10,489 nucleotides of DNA, taken from positions 1 to 10,489 of the forward strand of contig SKOQ01000147.1 in the NCBI GenBank assembly GCA_007119985.1. Reading direction: 5' to 3'. The stretch comes from Marinospirillum sp. (GTDB lineage Bacteria > Pseudomonadota > Gammaproteobacteria > Pseudomonadales > Halomonadaceae). Positions within the stretch are counted from its first letter, which is position 1. The number at the start of each line of letters is the position of its first letter. The translations under genes and the position numbers were made by a program. Shown here in pieces: positions 1 to 5,905 of the stretch. Under the pieces are notes generated by a model. That model was not told the origin of the DNA. It made no database searches and was given only the letters and a program-made list of their open reading frames with translations.

Positions 1-2
1 AT

Positions 3-896
3 CGCATGACACGCCTAGCGACCTTACTGGATGATACAGGCTATCAGTCAGTGATGGTGCAGACCTCCAAAAGACGCTCTTTTTACCTGGATGGTATTGC
101 TGCGGCCTTGGGCTTCGATGCCTACTTTGGTCAAGAAGATTTGCCACTGCTACGCGATTACCCTAGTGAGGTGCCGCGCTTTGGCTGGGATTATGAAGGA
201 ATGATGTTTTTGGCCGATTACTTGGCTGCTCGTGCAGAAGAGGCAAGACCGAGTGTGGCCTTCTTGTTTACTGGGACAACCCATGAACCCTTTCCAGATC
301 CAGGTGCTGAGTTCCACCTTTATCCCCATGATGCAGGAAGTGAAGGCGCGTATTTGAATACCTTGAGATACAGCGACTGGGCACTCAGTGAGATGATGCA
401 GCGCCTAGAAGCCTTACCAAGCTATCAGAATACGATTTTTGTTTTTATGGCTGATCATGTGTTGCGGGCGCAGGCACAGGATCTGCACGCTTCTTTTCGG
501 ATTCCCTTGGTGATTTACACTCCAGATGGCCGTCTTGCCCCTGGTCGCGAAACACGTTATGCCTCCCAGTATGATCTGCTGCCAACGCTGATGACGTTGA
601 TGGGGCGTGATGAGCCTATTGCCAGTTATGGTCGCTCTCTGCTCAGACCTTTGAGTGGGCCTGAAGGGGTGGTCGTGCAACGAGGCGAGTGGAGTTATTG
701 GCTATCCCCTTTGGGGTGGCTTTCTGTTGATCCTCAAGGCCGTGTGCGCAGTGAGGGTGATCTTGCTGCCTCACCTGCTCACCGCTCGCAACTAGAGCAC
801 TGGTTAAAAGCAAGGATACAGCTTGCAGATCAGCGCTTAAGGGCGAATGCCTGGCTTCCTAGAGAAGCGGCTTACCACCCCAGTGCAGGCAGGTAG
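3..896 (+). CDS. LtaS/MdoB-like sulfatase-fold phosphotransferase, C-terminal part (5' end outside window)
   Basis: The reading frame is open to the left edge, so this is the C-terminal part of a larger protein; residue numbers count from the ATG at base 6. It resembles the extracytoplasmic catalytic domain of the LtaS/OpgB family, integral inner-membrane enzymes that use a phosphoglycerol- or phosphoethanolamine-type donor. Visible family marks are the GY-S-x-x-x-Q-x-S-x-R-x-S-F block near residues 12-26, followed by LGFDAYF, then TTHEPF at 91-96, a metal-binding-type ADH at 149-151 (usually GDH), and FRIPLVIYTP at 164-173 followed by YDLLPTL. The nucleophile Thr and the N-terminal membrane helices would lie upstream of the window, so activity and substrate cannot be judged. 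The stop codon lies inside the end of the convergent lipoprotein gene. Family is fairly secure; substrate is unknown. Confidence 0.8.
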   Translation, partial: RMTRLATLLDDTGYQSVMVQTSKRRSFYLDGIAAALGFDAYFGQEDLPLLRDYPSEVPRFGWDYEGMMFLADYLAARAEEARPSVAFLFTGTTHEPFPDPGAEFHLYPHDAGSEGAYLNTLRYSDWALSEMMQRLEALPSYQNTIFVFMADHVLRAQAQDLHASFRIPLVIYTPDGRLAPGRETRYASQYDLLPTLMTLMGRDEPIASYGRSLLRPLSGPEGVVVQRGEWSYWLSPLGWLSVDPQGRVRSEGDLAASPAHRSQLEHWLKARIQLADQRLRANAWLPREAAYHPSAGR

Positions 897-1708
897 TTCT
901 CTGGTGGCACGGCCTGTCCATCCACGCGCAGCTCAAAATAGATGCCAGGCTCGTCCAGTCGTCTTTGTTGTCCAGCAGAACACAGGGGGTGGCGACCAGA
1001 GACTTGCGCCCCCTGATCAACAAAAAGAGCGCGACAATAGGCATAGATCGATTGCATCTCATTCGTGTGCTGCACGATGACGACCCGCCCAAAGCCGCGC
1101 AGTTCACCCGCAAAAACCACTCTGCCAGGCGCAATCGGGAAGATTTCTTCACGTGCTGCCGTACGAATCGCTAGGCCCTGGTGTAAGCCCCAAGGCTGAT
1201 GAGAGTAGCGAATTTTAACCTCAGGATTCGCGCTTGGCCAGCGTAGCGGTGTCGCTCGATAGATAGGCAGTTGGATGCGTTCGCCAATCATCAGCCTTTC
1301 AGGAACCAGATGCGGATTAGCTCGCTGCAGGCTCAACACAGCAATGTGAAAGTGTTGCGCCAGCTGGCTCAGTGTATCTCCAGCTTGAATGCGATAAAAA
1401 TAGGGGCCTTCTAGAGGAACGTCACTGGCCCGCTCAGGGATTCTCAGTCGGTGTTGTGGCTCTGGACGCAAGGGGTGGCTGCGTGGATTGTAGCGCGCAA
1501 GCGCCTCAGCAGAGACGCCGTGTTGGCGGGCAATCTGAGCCAGCGTTTGATGAGCTTGAGGTTGGTGAAAAGGTTGGTGTCCCGCAGGCGGTGCTGAGTC
1601 AAAAGCGCTGATACTGCAGCCTTGTAGAAGAAGGGCAATCCAAATGCTTAGCCCAAGGCAAGTCAGCTTAGGTTGATGATGTTTTAGAAAACGGGAAAGA
1701 AAAATCAC
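872..1708 (-). CDS. LysM/M23-like lipoprotein with degenerate LytM domain (NlpD/EnvC-type)
   Basis: A 278-residue predicted outer-membrane lipoprotein. An N-terminal hydrophobic segment ends in the lipobox LLQGC with acylated Cys31 followed by Ser, which does not signal inner-membrane retention. Two LysM-like peptidoglycan-binding repeats follow, at about 51-91 (weaker) and 104-148 (clear, YRIQAGDTLSQLA). The M23/LytM-like domain runs from about 175 to 275. Its fold landmarks are present (GLHQG, GRVVFAGE, GFGRVVIVQH, YFELRVDG), but several zinc or catalytic positions are altered: HxxxD reads H176...A180, the YAH position is YAY (Tyr224), and HLHFE reads GIYFE (Gly255, Tyr257). This suggests a non-catalytic amidase activator of the NlpD/EnvC kind acting in septal wall splitting; that role is inference. 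GTG is the start: AGGAAG lies 9 bases upstream, and an earlier GTG runs straight into a stop. Confidence 0.85.
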   Translation of the reverse strand: MIFLSRFLKHHQPKLTCLGLSIWIALLLQGCSISAFDSAPPAGHQPFHQPQAHQTLAQIARQHGVSAEALARYNPRSHPLRPEPQHRLRIPERASDVPLEGPYFYRIQAGDTLSQLAQHFHIAVLSLQRANPHLVPERLMIGERIQLPIYRATPLRWPSANPEVKIRYSHQPWGLHQGLAIRTAAREEIFPIAPGRVVFAGELRGFGRVVIVQHTNEMQSIYAYCRALFVDQGAQVSGRHPLCSAGQQRRLDEPGIYFELRVDGQAVPPENYLPALGW

Positions 1709-1767
1709 TGCACTTGACTTCCTGTTGAGTGGGTGAGGCCGTCTTACTTGAGCGTGGGGGCCACTTC

Positions 1768-1797
1768 AGCATAGCTTTTTTGCCAGATCAGGAACAA
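1768..1797 (-). promoter_or_regulatory. Candidate sigma70 promoter for the LysM lipoprotein gene
   Basis: On the minus strand TTGTTC (bases 1792-1797) and TATGCT (1768-1773) are separated by 18 bases, with the start codon about 60 bases further on. The match is moderate. No operator is recognised. Confidence 0.4.
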
Positions 1798-1835
1798 GCT
1801 TGGGCCATAAAAAGGCAGAAAAATTCAGTCAGGAT

Positions 1836-1864
1836 TTGGCACTGGGGCAGGGAATCGCTAGAAT
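1836..1864 (+). promoter_or_regulatory. Sigma70 promoter of the SlyD-type gene
   Basis: TTGGCA (1836-1841) and TAGAAT (1859-1864) are separated by exactly 17 bases, a near-consensus housekeeping promoter. Transcription would start near 1871, giving a leader of about 26 bases that carries TAGGA at 1886-1890, six bases before the ATG. Confidence 0.7.
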
Positions 1865-1896
1865 GAAAGATCAATTCATTTGTTATAGGATTTTTT

Positions 1897-2382
1897 ATGC
1901 AAGTTGCAGCCAACACAGTCGTCGCGATTCACTACACGCTGACCAACCCAGAAGGTCAGGTGTTGGACTCTTCACAGGGCGGTGCACCCTTGGCCTACCT
2001 GCATGGCCATAGCAATATCATTCCTGGTTTAGAAAACGCCTTAGTCGGCAAGCAAGCTGGTGATGAGTTTGAAGTGGTTGTTGCCCCTGCTGAAGCCTAT
2101 GGTGAGCGTGATGCTAACCTGGTGCAGCAGGTCCAGCGCTCTGCTTTTCAAGGTGTGGATAGCATTGAAGCAGGAATGCAGTTCCAAACTCAAGGCCCAG
2201 GCGGCCCCATGGTTGTGACCGTGGTGGATGTGAGTGAAGAAGAAGTGACGATTGATGCTAACCATCCGCTGGCGGGTGTTGAGCTGAATTTCAAAGGCCA
2301 AATCGAAACTGTGCGTGCAGCCAGTGAAGAAGAAGTTCAGCATGGTCATGCTCACGAAGGTGACTTGGCTCATCCCCACTGA
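1897..2382 (+). CDS. slyD: FKBP-type peptidyl-prolyl cis-trans isomerase, SlyD-like
   Basis: A 161-residue cytoplasmic prolyl isomerase/chaperone. The FKBP half starts with VVAIHYTLTNPEGQVLDSS and contains the characteristic IIPGLENALVGKQAGDEFEV at 41-60. AYGERD (68-72) opens the insert-in-flap chaperone domain, about 70-122, including GGPMVVTVVDV. The FKBP fold resumes with NHPLAGVELNFKGQI at 122-136. The C-terminal tail is short but histidine-rich (His149, 151, 153, 159, 161). Cysteine-rich tails in some SlyD proteins bind nickel and other metals; here there is no cysteine and metal use is uncertain. It is monocistronic, with its own promoter and terminator. A different FKBP name (FklB/FkpB-like) is possible, but the domain order and His tail favour SlyD. 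Confidence 0.9.
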   Translation: MQVAANTVVAIHYTLTNPEGQVLDSSQGGAPLAYLHGHSNIIPGLENALVGKQAGDEFEVVVAPAEAYGERDANLVQQVQRSAFQGVDSIEAGMQFQTQGPGGPMVVTVVDVSEEEVTIDANHPLAGVELNFKGQIETVRAASEEEVQHGHAHEGDLAHPH

Positions 2383-2421
2383 TAGAGATTGCCATCGATC
2401 AAGTCAGTAAGATCTCCCTTC

Positions 2422-2454
2422 ACCTCGGCGTCTTTTAGGCGTCGGGGTTTTTTT
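2422..2454 (+). terminator. Rho-independent terminator after slyD
   Basis: An 11-base-pair stem pairs 2422-2432 with 2438-2448, with three G-U wobbles and loop TTTTA, followed by a T run to 2454. Confidence 0.85.
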
Positions 2455-2471
2455 ATATCTTTCGTACAGGC

Positions 2472-2498
2472 TTAAGATTGCCAAGCCGCAGCCGATTA
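2472..2498 (+). promoter_or_regulatory. Candidate FliA (sigma28) flagellar promoter for the unknown gene at 2538
   Basis: TTAAGATT (2472-2479), an 11-base spacer and GCCGATTA (2491-2498) match the enterobacterial sigma28 consensus TAAAGTTT-N11-GCCGATAA at 6 of 8 and 7 of 8 positions with exact spacing. Transcription would begin near 2505, about 33 bases before the ATG. The same element type sits before motY in this window. Confidence 0.65.
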
Positions 2499-2537
2499 TC
2501 TAAGCTAGAGAAAGAAAAACGCCAAGTGAGGTGTGTC

Positions 2538-2978
2538 ATGATCGAATCTAATATGAACAATCAGGTGTCTGCAGCTCTGCGCCAAGCGCAAAGTCAAGAT
2601 GTGCGTAGCCAACAAAATATTCGTGCGCGGGATGATCAAGCGGTAGAAGAAGCCGCTTCTAGCCAGCCGATGGCAGCCAGTAATGAAGGTGCAGCGGCGG
2701 CGCCAGTGTCCGCCCAGCCCTCTGATGTGGTGACCCGTTTAGGCGAAACCACAGAGCAGGTGCCACTTTACGAAAGCAACCGTCCCGCAGGCAGCATTAT
2801 TCGTCCGGCGATCGAGCTAGCGCAGCAAGCGGCTCCAGTCAATCAGCAAGCGAAGGAGAGCGAGCGTGTCGCCCAAGAGCGTCAGCAAACTGAGCAAGCT
2901 GTCAGCGAAGCAGCTGAGCCAGCCAATCCGGCTAAAGGACGTGATCCAAGCACAGATGATGTGCAAAATCTTGTTTAA
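2538..2978 (+). CDS. Unknown Ala/Gln-rich, probably disordered protein; possible flagellar-regulon gene
   Basis: I do not recognise this protein. The frame is open from an ATG at 2478, but that codon lies in the predicted promoter; the ATG at 2538 has GAGG six bases upstream and gives 146 residues. Composition is extreme: rich in Ala, Gln, Glu and Ser, with no Cys, Trp, Phe or His and a single Tyr. There is no signal peptide, membrane segment or catalytic motif, so it should be cytoplasmic and largely disordered or helical. The middle section (RLGETTEQVPLYES, then PAGSIIRPAIELAQQAA) is less repetitive and may be the conserved part; a Gln/Glu-rich helix-prone stretch follows. It has its own promoter and a strong terminator, so it is a single-gene unit. 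The FliA-type promoter suggests a motility or chemotaxis link; function is otherwise unknown. Confidence 0.75.
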   Translation: MIESNMNNQVSAALRQAQSQDVRSQQNIRARDDQAVEEAASSQPMAASNEGAAAAPVSAQPSDVVTRLGETTEQVPLYESNRPAGSIIRPAIELAQQAAPVNQQAKESERVAQERQQTEQAVSEAAEPANPAKGRDPSTDDVQNLV

Positions 2979-2988
2979 CCGTCCCAAG

Positions 2989-3069
2989 TCGCAATGAAAA
3001 ACGGCACCATTAAGGTGCCGTTTTTTTACGCCTGTTTTTTGCCCCTGCTTTTTTCATTGCGAAGCAGGG
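2989..3069. repeat. Nested inverted repeats around the terminator
   Basis: TCGCAATGAAAAA (2989-3001) is repeated exactly in inverted form at 3050-3062, enclosing the terminator hairpin. A second perfect 8-bp hairpin, CCCTGCTT (3043-3050) with AAGCAGGG (3062-3069), holds almost all of the second copy in its loop, so the two pairings compete or form a pseudoknot-like contact. Confidence 0.75.
2997..3027. terminator. Bidirectional terminator between the unknown gene and argF
   Basis: ACGGCACC (3001-3008) pairs perfectly with GGTGCCGT (3014-3021) around loop ATTAA. A runs on the left and T runs on the right allow termination from both converging genes. Confidence 0.9.
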
Positions 3070-3075
3070 TTTGGA

Positions 3076-3987
3076 TTAATTCGGGCGCGCCATTAAGAAC
3101 TCAAGCAAAGCCTTTTGTGCATGCAGGCGGTTTCCAGCCTCCTGCCAGACGACCGCACGATCATCGTCGAGCATATCGTGGCTGATTTCTTCGCCGCGGT
3201 GGGCAGGCAGGCAGTGCATAAAGAGCGCATCCTTAGCGGCCAGATTCATCAGCTCTGGACTCACTTGGTAGCCAGAAAAATCGCGCTTGCGCTTGGCTTG
3301 CTCTTCTTCCTGACCCATAGAAGCCCAGACATCGGTGCTGACAAGATGCACTTGATCAACCGCCTCGCGTGGATCACGTACCAGCGTGACGCGATCAGCA
3401 TGCTCTTCGAGTAGGCTGGCCGCAGGCTCATAGCCTTCTGGACAGCAGATGCGCAGTTGGAAATCAAATTGGCGTGCCGCTTTGATGTAGGAGTTGCACA
3501 TATTGTTGCCGTCACCTATCCAGGTCACGGTTTTGCCTTGCAAACTGCCTCGATTTTCAACAAAGGTCTGCACGTCAGCCAGCAGCTGGCAGGGGTGGTA
3601 ATCATCGGTTAGTGCATTAATCACTGGGACGCTTGAGTAGGCGGCGAGCTTCTCGAGCTCTTGGTGTGAATAGGTGCGCACCATAATCGCATCGACCATT
3701 TCAGAGAGAACGCGGCCCGTATCTTCGATGGGTTCACCACGGCCTAGCTGGGTATCGCGAGGCGATAAGAAGATCGCGCCACCGCCGAGCTGAATCATTC
3801 CAGCTTCAAAAGAGACGCGTGTTCTGGTCGATGATTTTTCAAAGATCATCGCCAGCACCTTGTTTTTGAGTGGCTCATCGATCAGCCCCGCCTGATGGCG
3901 GCGCTTGAGTTCGATCGCACGTTGGATAAGACGCTCCAGCTCCTGTGGAGAAAGATCAGTTAAGGTAAGAAAGTGTCTAACGCTCAT
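3076..3987 (-). CDS. argF: Ornithine carbamoyltransferase, anabolic
   Basis: A 303-residue cytoplasmic enzyme that converts ornithine plus carbamoyl phosphate to citrulline in arginine biosynthesis; the active form is normally a trimer. Diagnostic motifs are all intact: the carbamoyl-phosphate loop STRTR at 53-57, HPCQ at 131-134, the ornithine-side segment DVWASMGQE at 219-227 and HCLP at 258-261. Length is that of short anabolic OTCases, not the longer catabolic ArcB. The ATG begins 14 bases after the argD stop, which indicates co-transcription and probable translational coupling; the ribosome site is weak (GAG within TTGAGCC). The bidirectional terminator lies about 50 bases beyond the stop. 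Confidence 0.97.
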   Translation of the reverse strand: MSVRHFLTLTDLSPQELERLIQRAIELKRRHQAGLIDEPLKNKVLAMIFEKSSTRTRVSFEAGMIQLGGGAIFLSPRDTQLGRGEPIEDTGRVLSEMVDAIMVRTYSHQELEKLAAYSSVPVINALTDDYHPCQLLADVQTFVENRGSLQGKTVTWIGDGNNMCNSYIKAARQFDFQLRICCPEGYEPAASLLEEHADRVTLVRDPREAVDQVHLVSTDVWASMGQEEEQAKRKRDFSGYQVSPELMNLAAKDALFMHCLPAHRGEEISHDMLDDDRAVVWQEAGNRLHAQKALLEFLMARPN

Positions 3988-4001
3988 AATAGGCTCAAAA
4001 T

Positions 4002-5195
4002 TTAGTGGGAAGGCAAAGGCTGTCCGAGCCAGTCTTTAATCAGCTGGCTCAGAATAGCAATAATCTGTTGGGCTTCTTCATCGCTTAGGATCAGTGGCGG
4101 CAGTAGACGAATCACCTGTCCTGCGGTCACATTAATCAACAGGCCGCGCTCAAGAGCTAACTCGACCAGTTCGGCGCAGGGGCGGTCGAGTTCGATGCCG
4201 AGCATCAGGCCGCGGCCACGCAGGCCGACCACACCCTCGACACCGGCCAGAGCTTGTACAAATCCAGCGCGAAGCAGCTCACTGAGCTGATTGGCGCGTT
4301 GGCAGAGCTTGTCTTTTTCCAGCGTTTCTAGAACAGCGAGAACGACAGCACAGCCCAGCGGTGTGCCGCCATAGGTGGAGCCATGATGTCCAGGCTGAAA
4401 GAGCGCGGCAGCTTGCCCTTGGGCCATCACCGCACCAATTGGGAAACCATTGCCGAGGCCTTTGGCCGTTGTGACCACATCTGGCTTCCAGTCATAGTGT
4501 TGGAAGGCAAAATACTGGCCTGTACGTCCATTGCCTGTCTGCACTTCATCAAACATCAACAGCACCTGATGGGCATCACAGAGTTGGCGTAGCTGGGTCA
4601 GATAGGCATCCTCGGCCGCACGTAAGCCGCCTTCTCCTTGCACAGGTTCGATCAGAATCGCAGCGATATCCGAACGTTGCTGAAGAATCTGCTCAATGGA
4701 TTGCAGATCATTGTAAGCGCAACGAATAAAGCCTGAGACTAAGGGCTCAAAACCAGCCTGAACCTTGCGGTTGCCGGTGGCGGTCAGTGTTGCCAGCGTG
4801 CGGCCATGAAAGGCATTTTCCATGACGATGATCTGTGGGGTACCGATGCCCTTGCTGTGACCAAAGAGACGGGCCAGCTTGATGGCGCCTTCGTTGGCTT
4901 CTGCACCGGAGTTGCAGAAAAACACCTTGTCCATACCACTGAGTTGCGTCAGTTTAGCCCCAGCCGCTTCTTGCAGTGGCACTTGATAGAGATTGGAGGT
5001 GTGCACCAAGCGGGCGGCTTGCTCGCTGATGGCTTGGGTGACCGCTGGATGAGCGTGACCGAGGCCGCAGACCGCAATGCCGCTTAATGCATCCAAATAA
5101 CGTCGGCCAGTCGTATCGGTGAGCCAAGCGCCTTGGCCTTCAGTAAAAGCGACAGGTAAACGGCCGTAGGTGTGCATCAGGGCGGAAGTGGCCAT
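4002..5195 (-). CDS. argD: Acetylornithine aminotransferase (class III, PLP-dependent)
   Basis: A 397-residue cytoplasmic PLP enzyme converting N-acetylglutamate semialdehyde to N-acetylornithine with glutamate; many homologues also act on succinyldiaminopimelate in lysine synthesis. The fold landmarks are NSGAEANEGA at 95-104 (phosphate binding), FHGRT at 129-133, IEPVQGEGG at 182-190, FDEVQTGNGRTG at 215-226 with cofactor-contacting Asp216, TTAKGLGNGFP at 242-252 with Schiff-base Lys245, and STYGGTPLGCA at 273-283. The ATG has GGAGGA nine bases upstream. It is the first gene of an argD-argF operon. Paralogous class III enzymes (AruC/AstC, catabolic) are similar; the adjacent argF supports the biosynthetic reading. 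Confidence 0.93.
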   Translation of the reverse strand: MATSALMHTYGRLPVAFTEGQGAWLTDTTGRRYLDALSGIAVCGLGHAHPAVTQAISEQAARLVHTSNLYQVPLQEAAGAKLTQLSGMDKVFFCNSGAEANEGAIKLARLFGHSKGIGTPQIIVMENAFHGRTLATLTATGNRKVQAGFEPLVSGFIRCAYNDLQSIEQILQQRSDIAAILIEPVQGEGGLRAAEDAYLTQLRQLCDAHQVLLMFDEVQTGNGRTGQYFAFQHYDWKPDVVTTAKGLGNGFPIGAVMAQGQAAALFQPGHHGSTYGGTPLGCAVVLAVLETLEKDKLCQRANQLSELLRAGFVQALAGVEGVVGLRGRGLMLGIELDRPCAELVELALERGLLINVTAGQVIRLLPPLILSDEEAQQIIAILSQLIKDWLGQPLPSH

Positions 5196-5302
5196 GGTGC
5201 GAAATCCTCCAAATTAAACGATCAATAAACAGCATCAGTCTGGTTGACCTCGATAAAGATGAAGTCTTAGGCTTGGATGCAGGACAAGCGAAAAAAGAAA
5301 TC

Positions 5303-5331
5303 AGTCTAAGCACTTGTGTGATGGCTGGCAA
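5303..5331 (-). promoter_or_regulatory. Sigma70 promoter of the argD-argF operon
   Basis: On the minus strand TTGCCA (5326-5331) and TAGACT (5303-5308) are 17 bases apart, a good sigma70 promoter. Transcription would start near 5296, leaving a leader of about 100 bases. I looked for an ArgR box (TGAAT-N4-ATTCA type) here and did not see a clear one. Confidence 0.6.
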
Positions 5332-5357
5332 GATAAGGCTGTTTTTTTGTATGGCCC

Positions 5358-5387
5358 TTGTTTTGCCGTGCCGCAGCCAGTTAAAAT
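5358..5387 (+). promoter_or_regulatory. Weak candidate promoter for grxD
   Basis: TAAAAT (5382-5387) is a good -10 hexamer, but the only -35 at a usable distance is TTGTTT (5358-5363), 18 bases away. If real, the start site near 5394 falls in the centre of the IscR-type palindrome. Confidence 0.3.
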
Positions 5388-5407
5388 TGACTAACTTAGT
5401 CGGGTTT
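5383..5407. promoter_or_regulatory. Candidate IscR type-1 operator upstream of grxD
   Basis: The core GACTAACTTAGTC (5389-5401) is a perfect 13-base palindrome, flanked by TT on the left and GG on the right, with A-rich and T-rich ends. By my count it agrees at 21 of 25 positions with the type-1 IscR consensus as I remember it (ATASYYGACTRWWWYAGTCRRSTAT). [2Fe-2S]-IscR binds type-1 sites and usually represses. Confidence 0.6.
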
Positions 5408-5506
5408 TATCTGGCGGCCAGTCTCCAACGGTGGAGAGGCGTGAGTCTTGGCTCGCGTTGGCTCCAGTTTGCGTGTTCTGTAAGATTAACAAAAGGTGGC
5501 TTAATT

Positions 5507-5839
5507 ATGTCTTCAACTTTGGAAACGATTAAAGATCAAATTAGCACTAATCCGGTGCTGCTGTACATGAAGGGCACTCCGCAAATGCCCCAGTGTGGTT
5601 TTTCCTCGCAAGCAGTGCAAGCGCTGATGGCGTGTGGGCAGAAGTTTGCCTTTGTGAATATTCTTGAGCATCCCGATATTCGTGCTGAACTGCCTAAGTA
5701 TGCGCAGTGGCCAACCTTTCCTCAGCTGTGGCTGAGCGGTGAACTGGTCGGTGGCTGCGATATCATTATGGATCTGCACCAACAGGGAGAGCTGTTGGCG
5801 ATGGTTGAAGCCGCTGCACAAGGCCAAGCAACAGCCTAA
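5507..5839 (+). CDS. grxD: Monothiol glutaredoxin (Grx4/Grx5 class), Fe-S cluster carrier
   Basis: A 110-residue cytoplasmic monothiol glutaredoxin. The class binds a glutathione-ligated [2Fe-2S] cluster as a dimer and hands clusters to acceptor proteins, commonly with BolA partners. The sequence shows MKGTPQMPQCGFS with CGFS at 30-33, the conserved Lys22, the WPTFPQLW cis-proline segment and the GGCDI glutathione-contacting block. The E. coli family length is about 115 residues, so it is complete. The ATG at 5507 has AAGGTGG seven bases upstream; the longer in-frame extension has no family resemblance. An IscR-type operator 105 bases upstream and a shared terminator with rnt make it a single-gene unit. 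Confidence 0.96.
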   Translation: MSSTLETIKDQISTNPVLLYMKGTPQMPQCGFSSQAVQALMACGQKFAFVNILEHPDIRAELPKYAQWPTFPQLWLSGELVGGCDIIMDLHQQGELLAMVEAAAQGQATA

Positions 5840-5856
5840 TCCAGATCTCGCTGAAG

Positions 5857-5885
5857 AAAAAAGCCCCGTTGATCGGGGCTTTTTT
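5857..5885. terminator. Bidirectional terminator between grxD and rnt
   Basis: AGCCCCG (5862-5868) pairs with CGGGGCT (5874-5880) around loop TTGAT. The stem is extended by an A run on the left and a T run on the right, so it can serve both converging genes. Confidence 0.92.
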
Positions 5886-5905
5886 GTGCGGATGCGGTCA
5901 GCGCG

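Larger units (their letters stand above)
5196..5506. promoter_or_regulatory. Divergent argD/grxD control region (311 bases without a gene)
   Basis: This holds the argD promoter and leader on the left half and the grxD control elements on the right half: an IscR-type palindrome at 5383-5407 and, in the grxD leader, a small hairpin pairing TCTCCA (5422-5427) with TGGAGA (5432-5437) around ACGG. The grxD frame is open leftwards to 5273, but that stretch does not read like a glutaredoxin and is treated as non-coding. Confidence 0.6.

Noticed and set aside
2478..2506. Sigma70-like pair TTGCCA-N17-TAAGCT before the unknown gene
   Set aside because: The -10 is poor (three matches) and overlaps the much better sigma28 match with exact spacing. 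A dual promoter is possible but not needed.
2478..2537. An upstream in-frame ATG that would add 20 residues to the unknown Ala/Gln-rich protein
   Set aside because: It lies within the predicted FliA promoter, has no good ribosome site, and the added segment is basic and unlike the rest; the ATG at 2538 has GAGG at proper spacing.
5273..5506. A 78-residue in-frame extension of GrxD
   Set aside because: No glutaredoxin similarity; it covers the promoter and IscR-type site; the ATG at 5507 has AAGGTGG and gives the family length.
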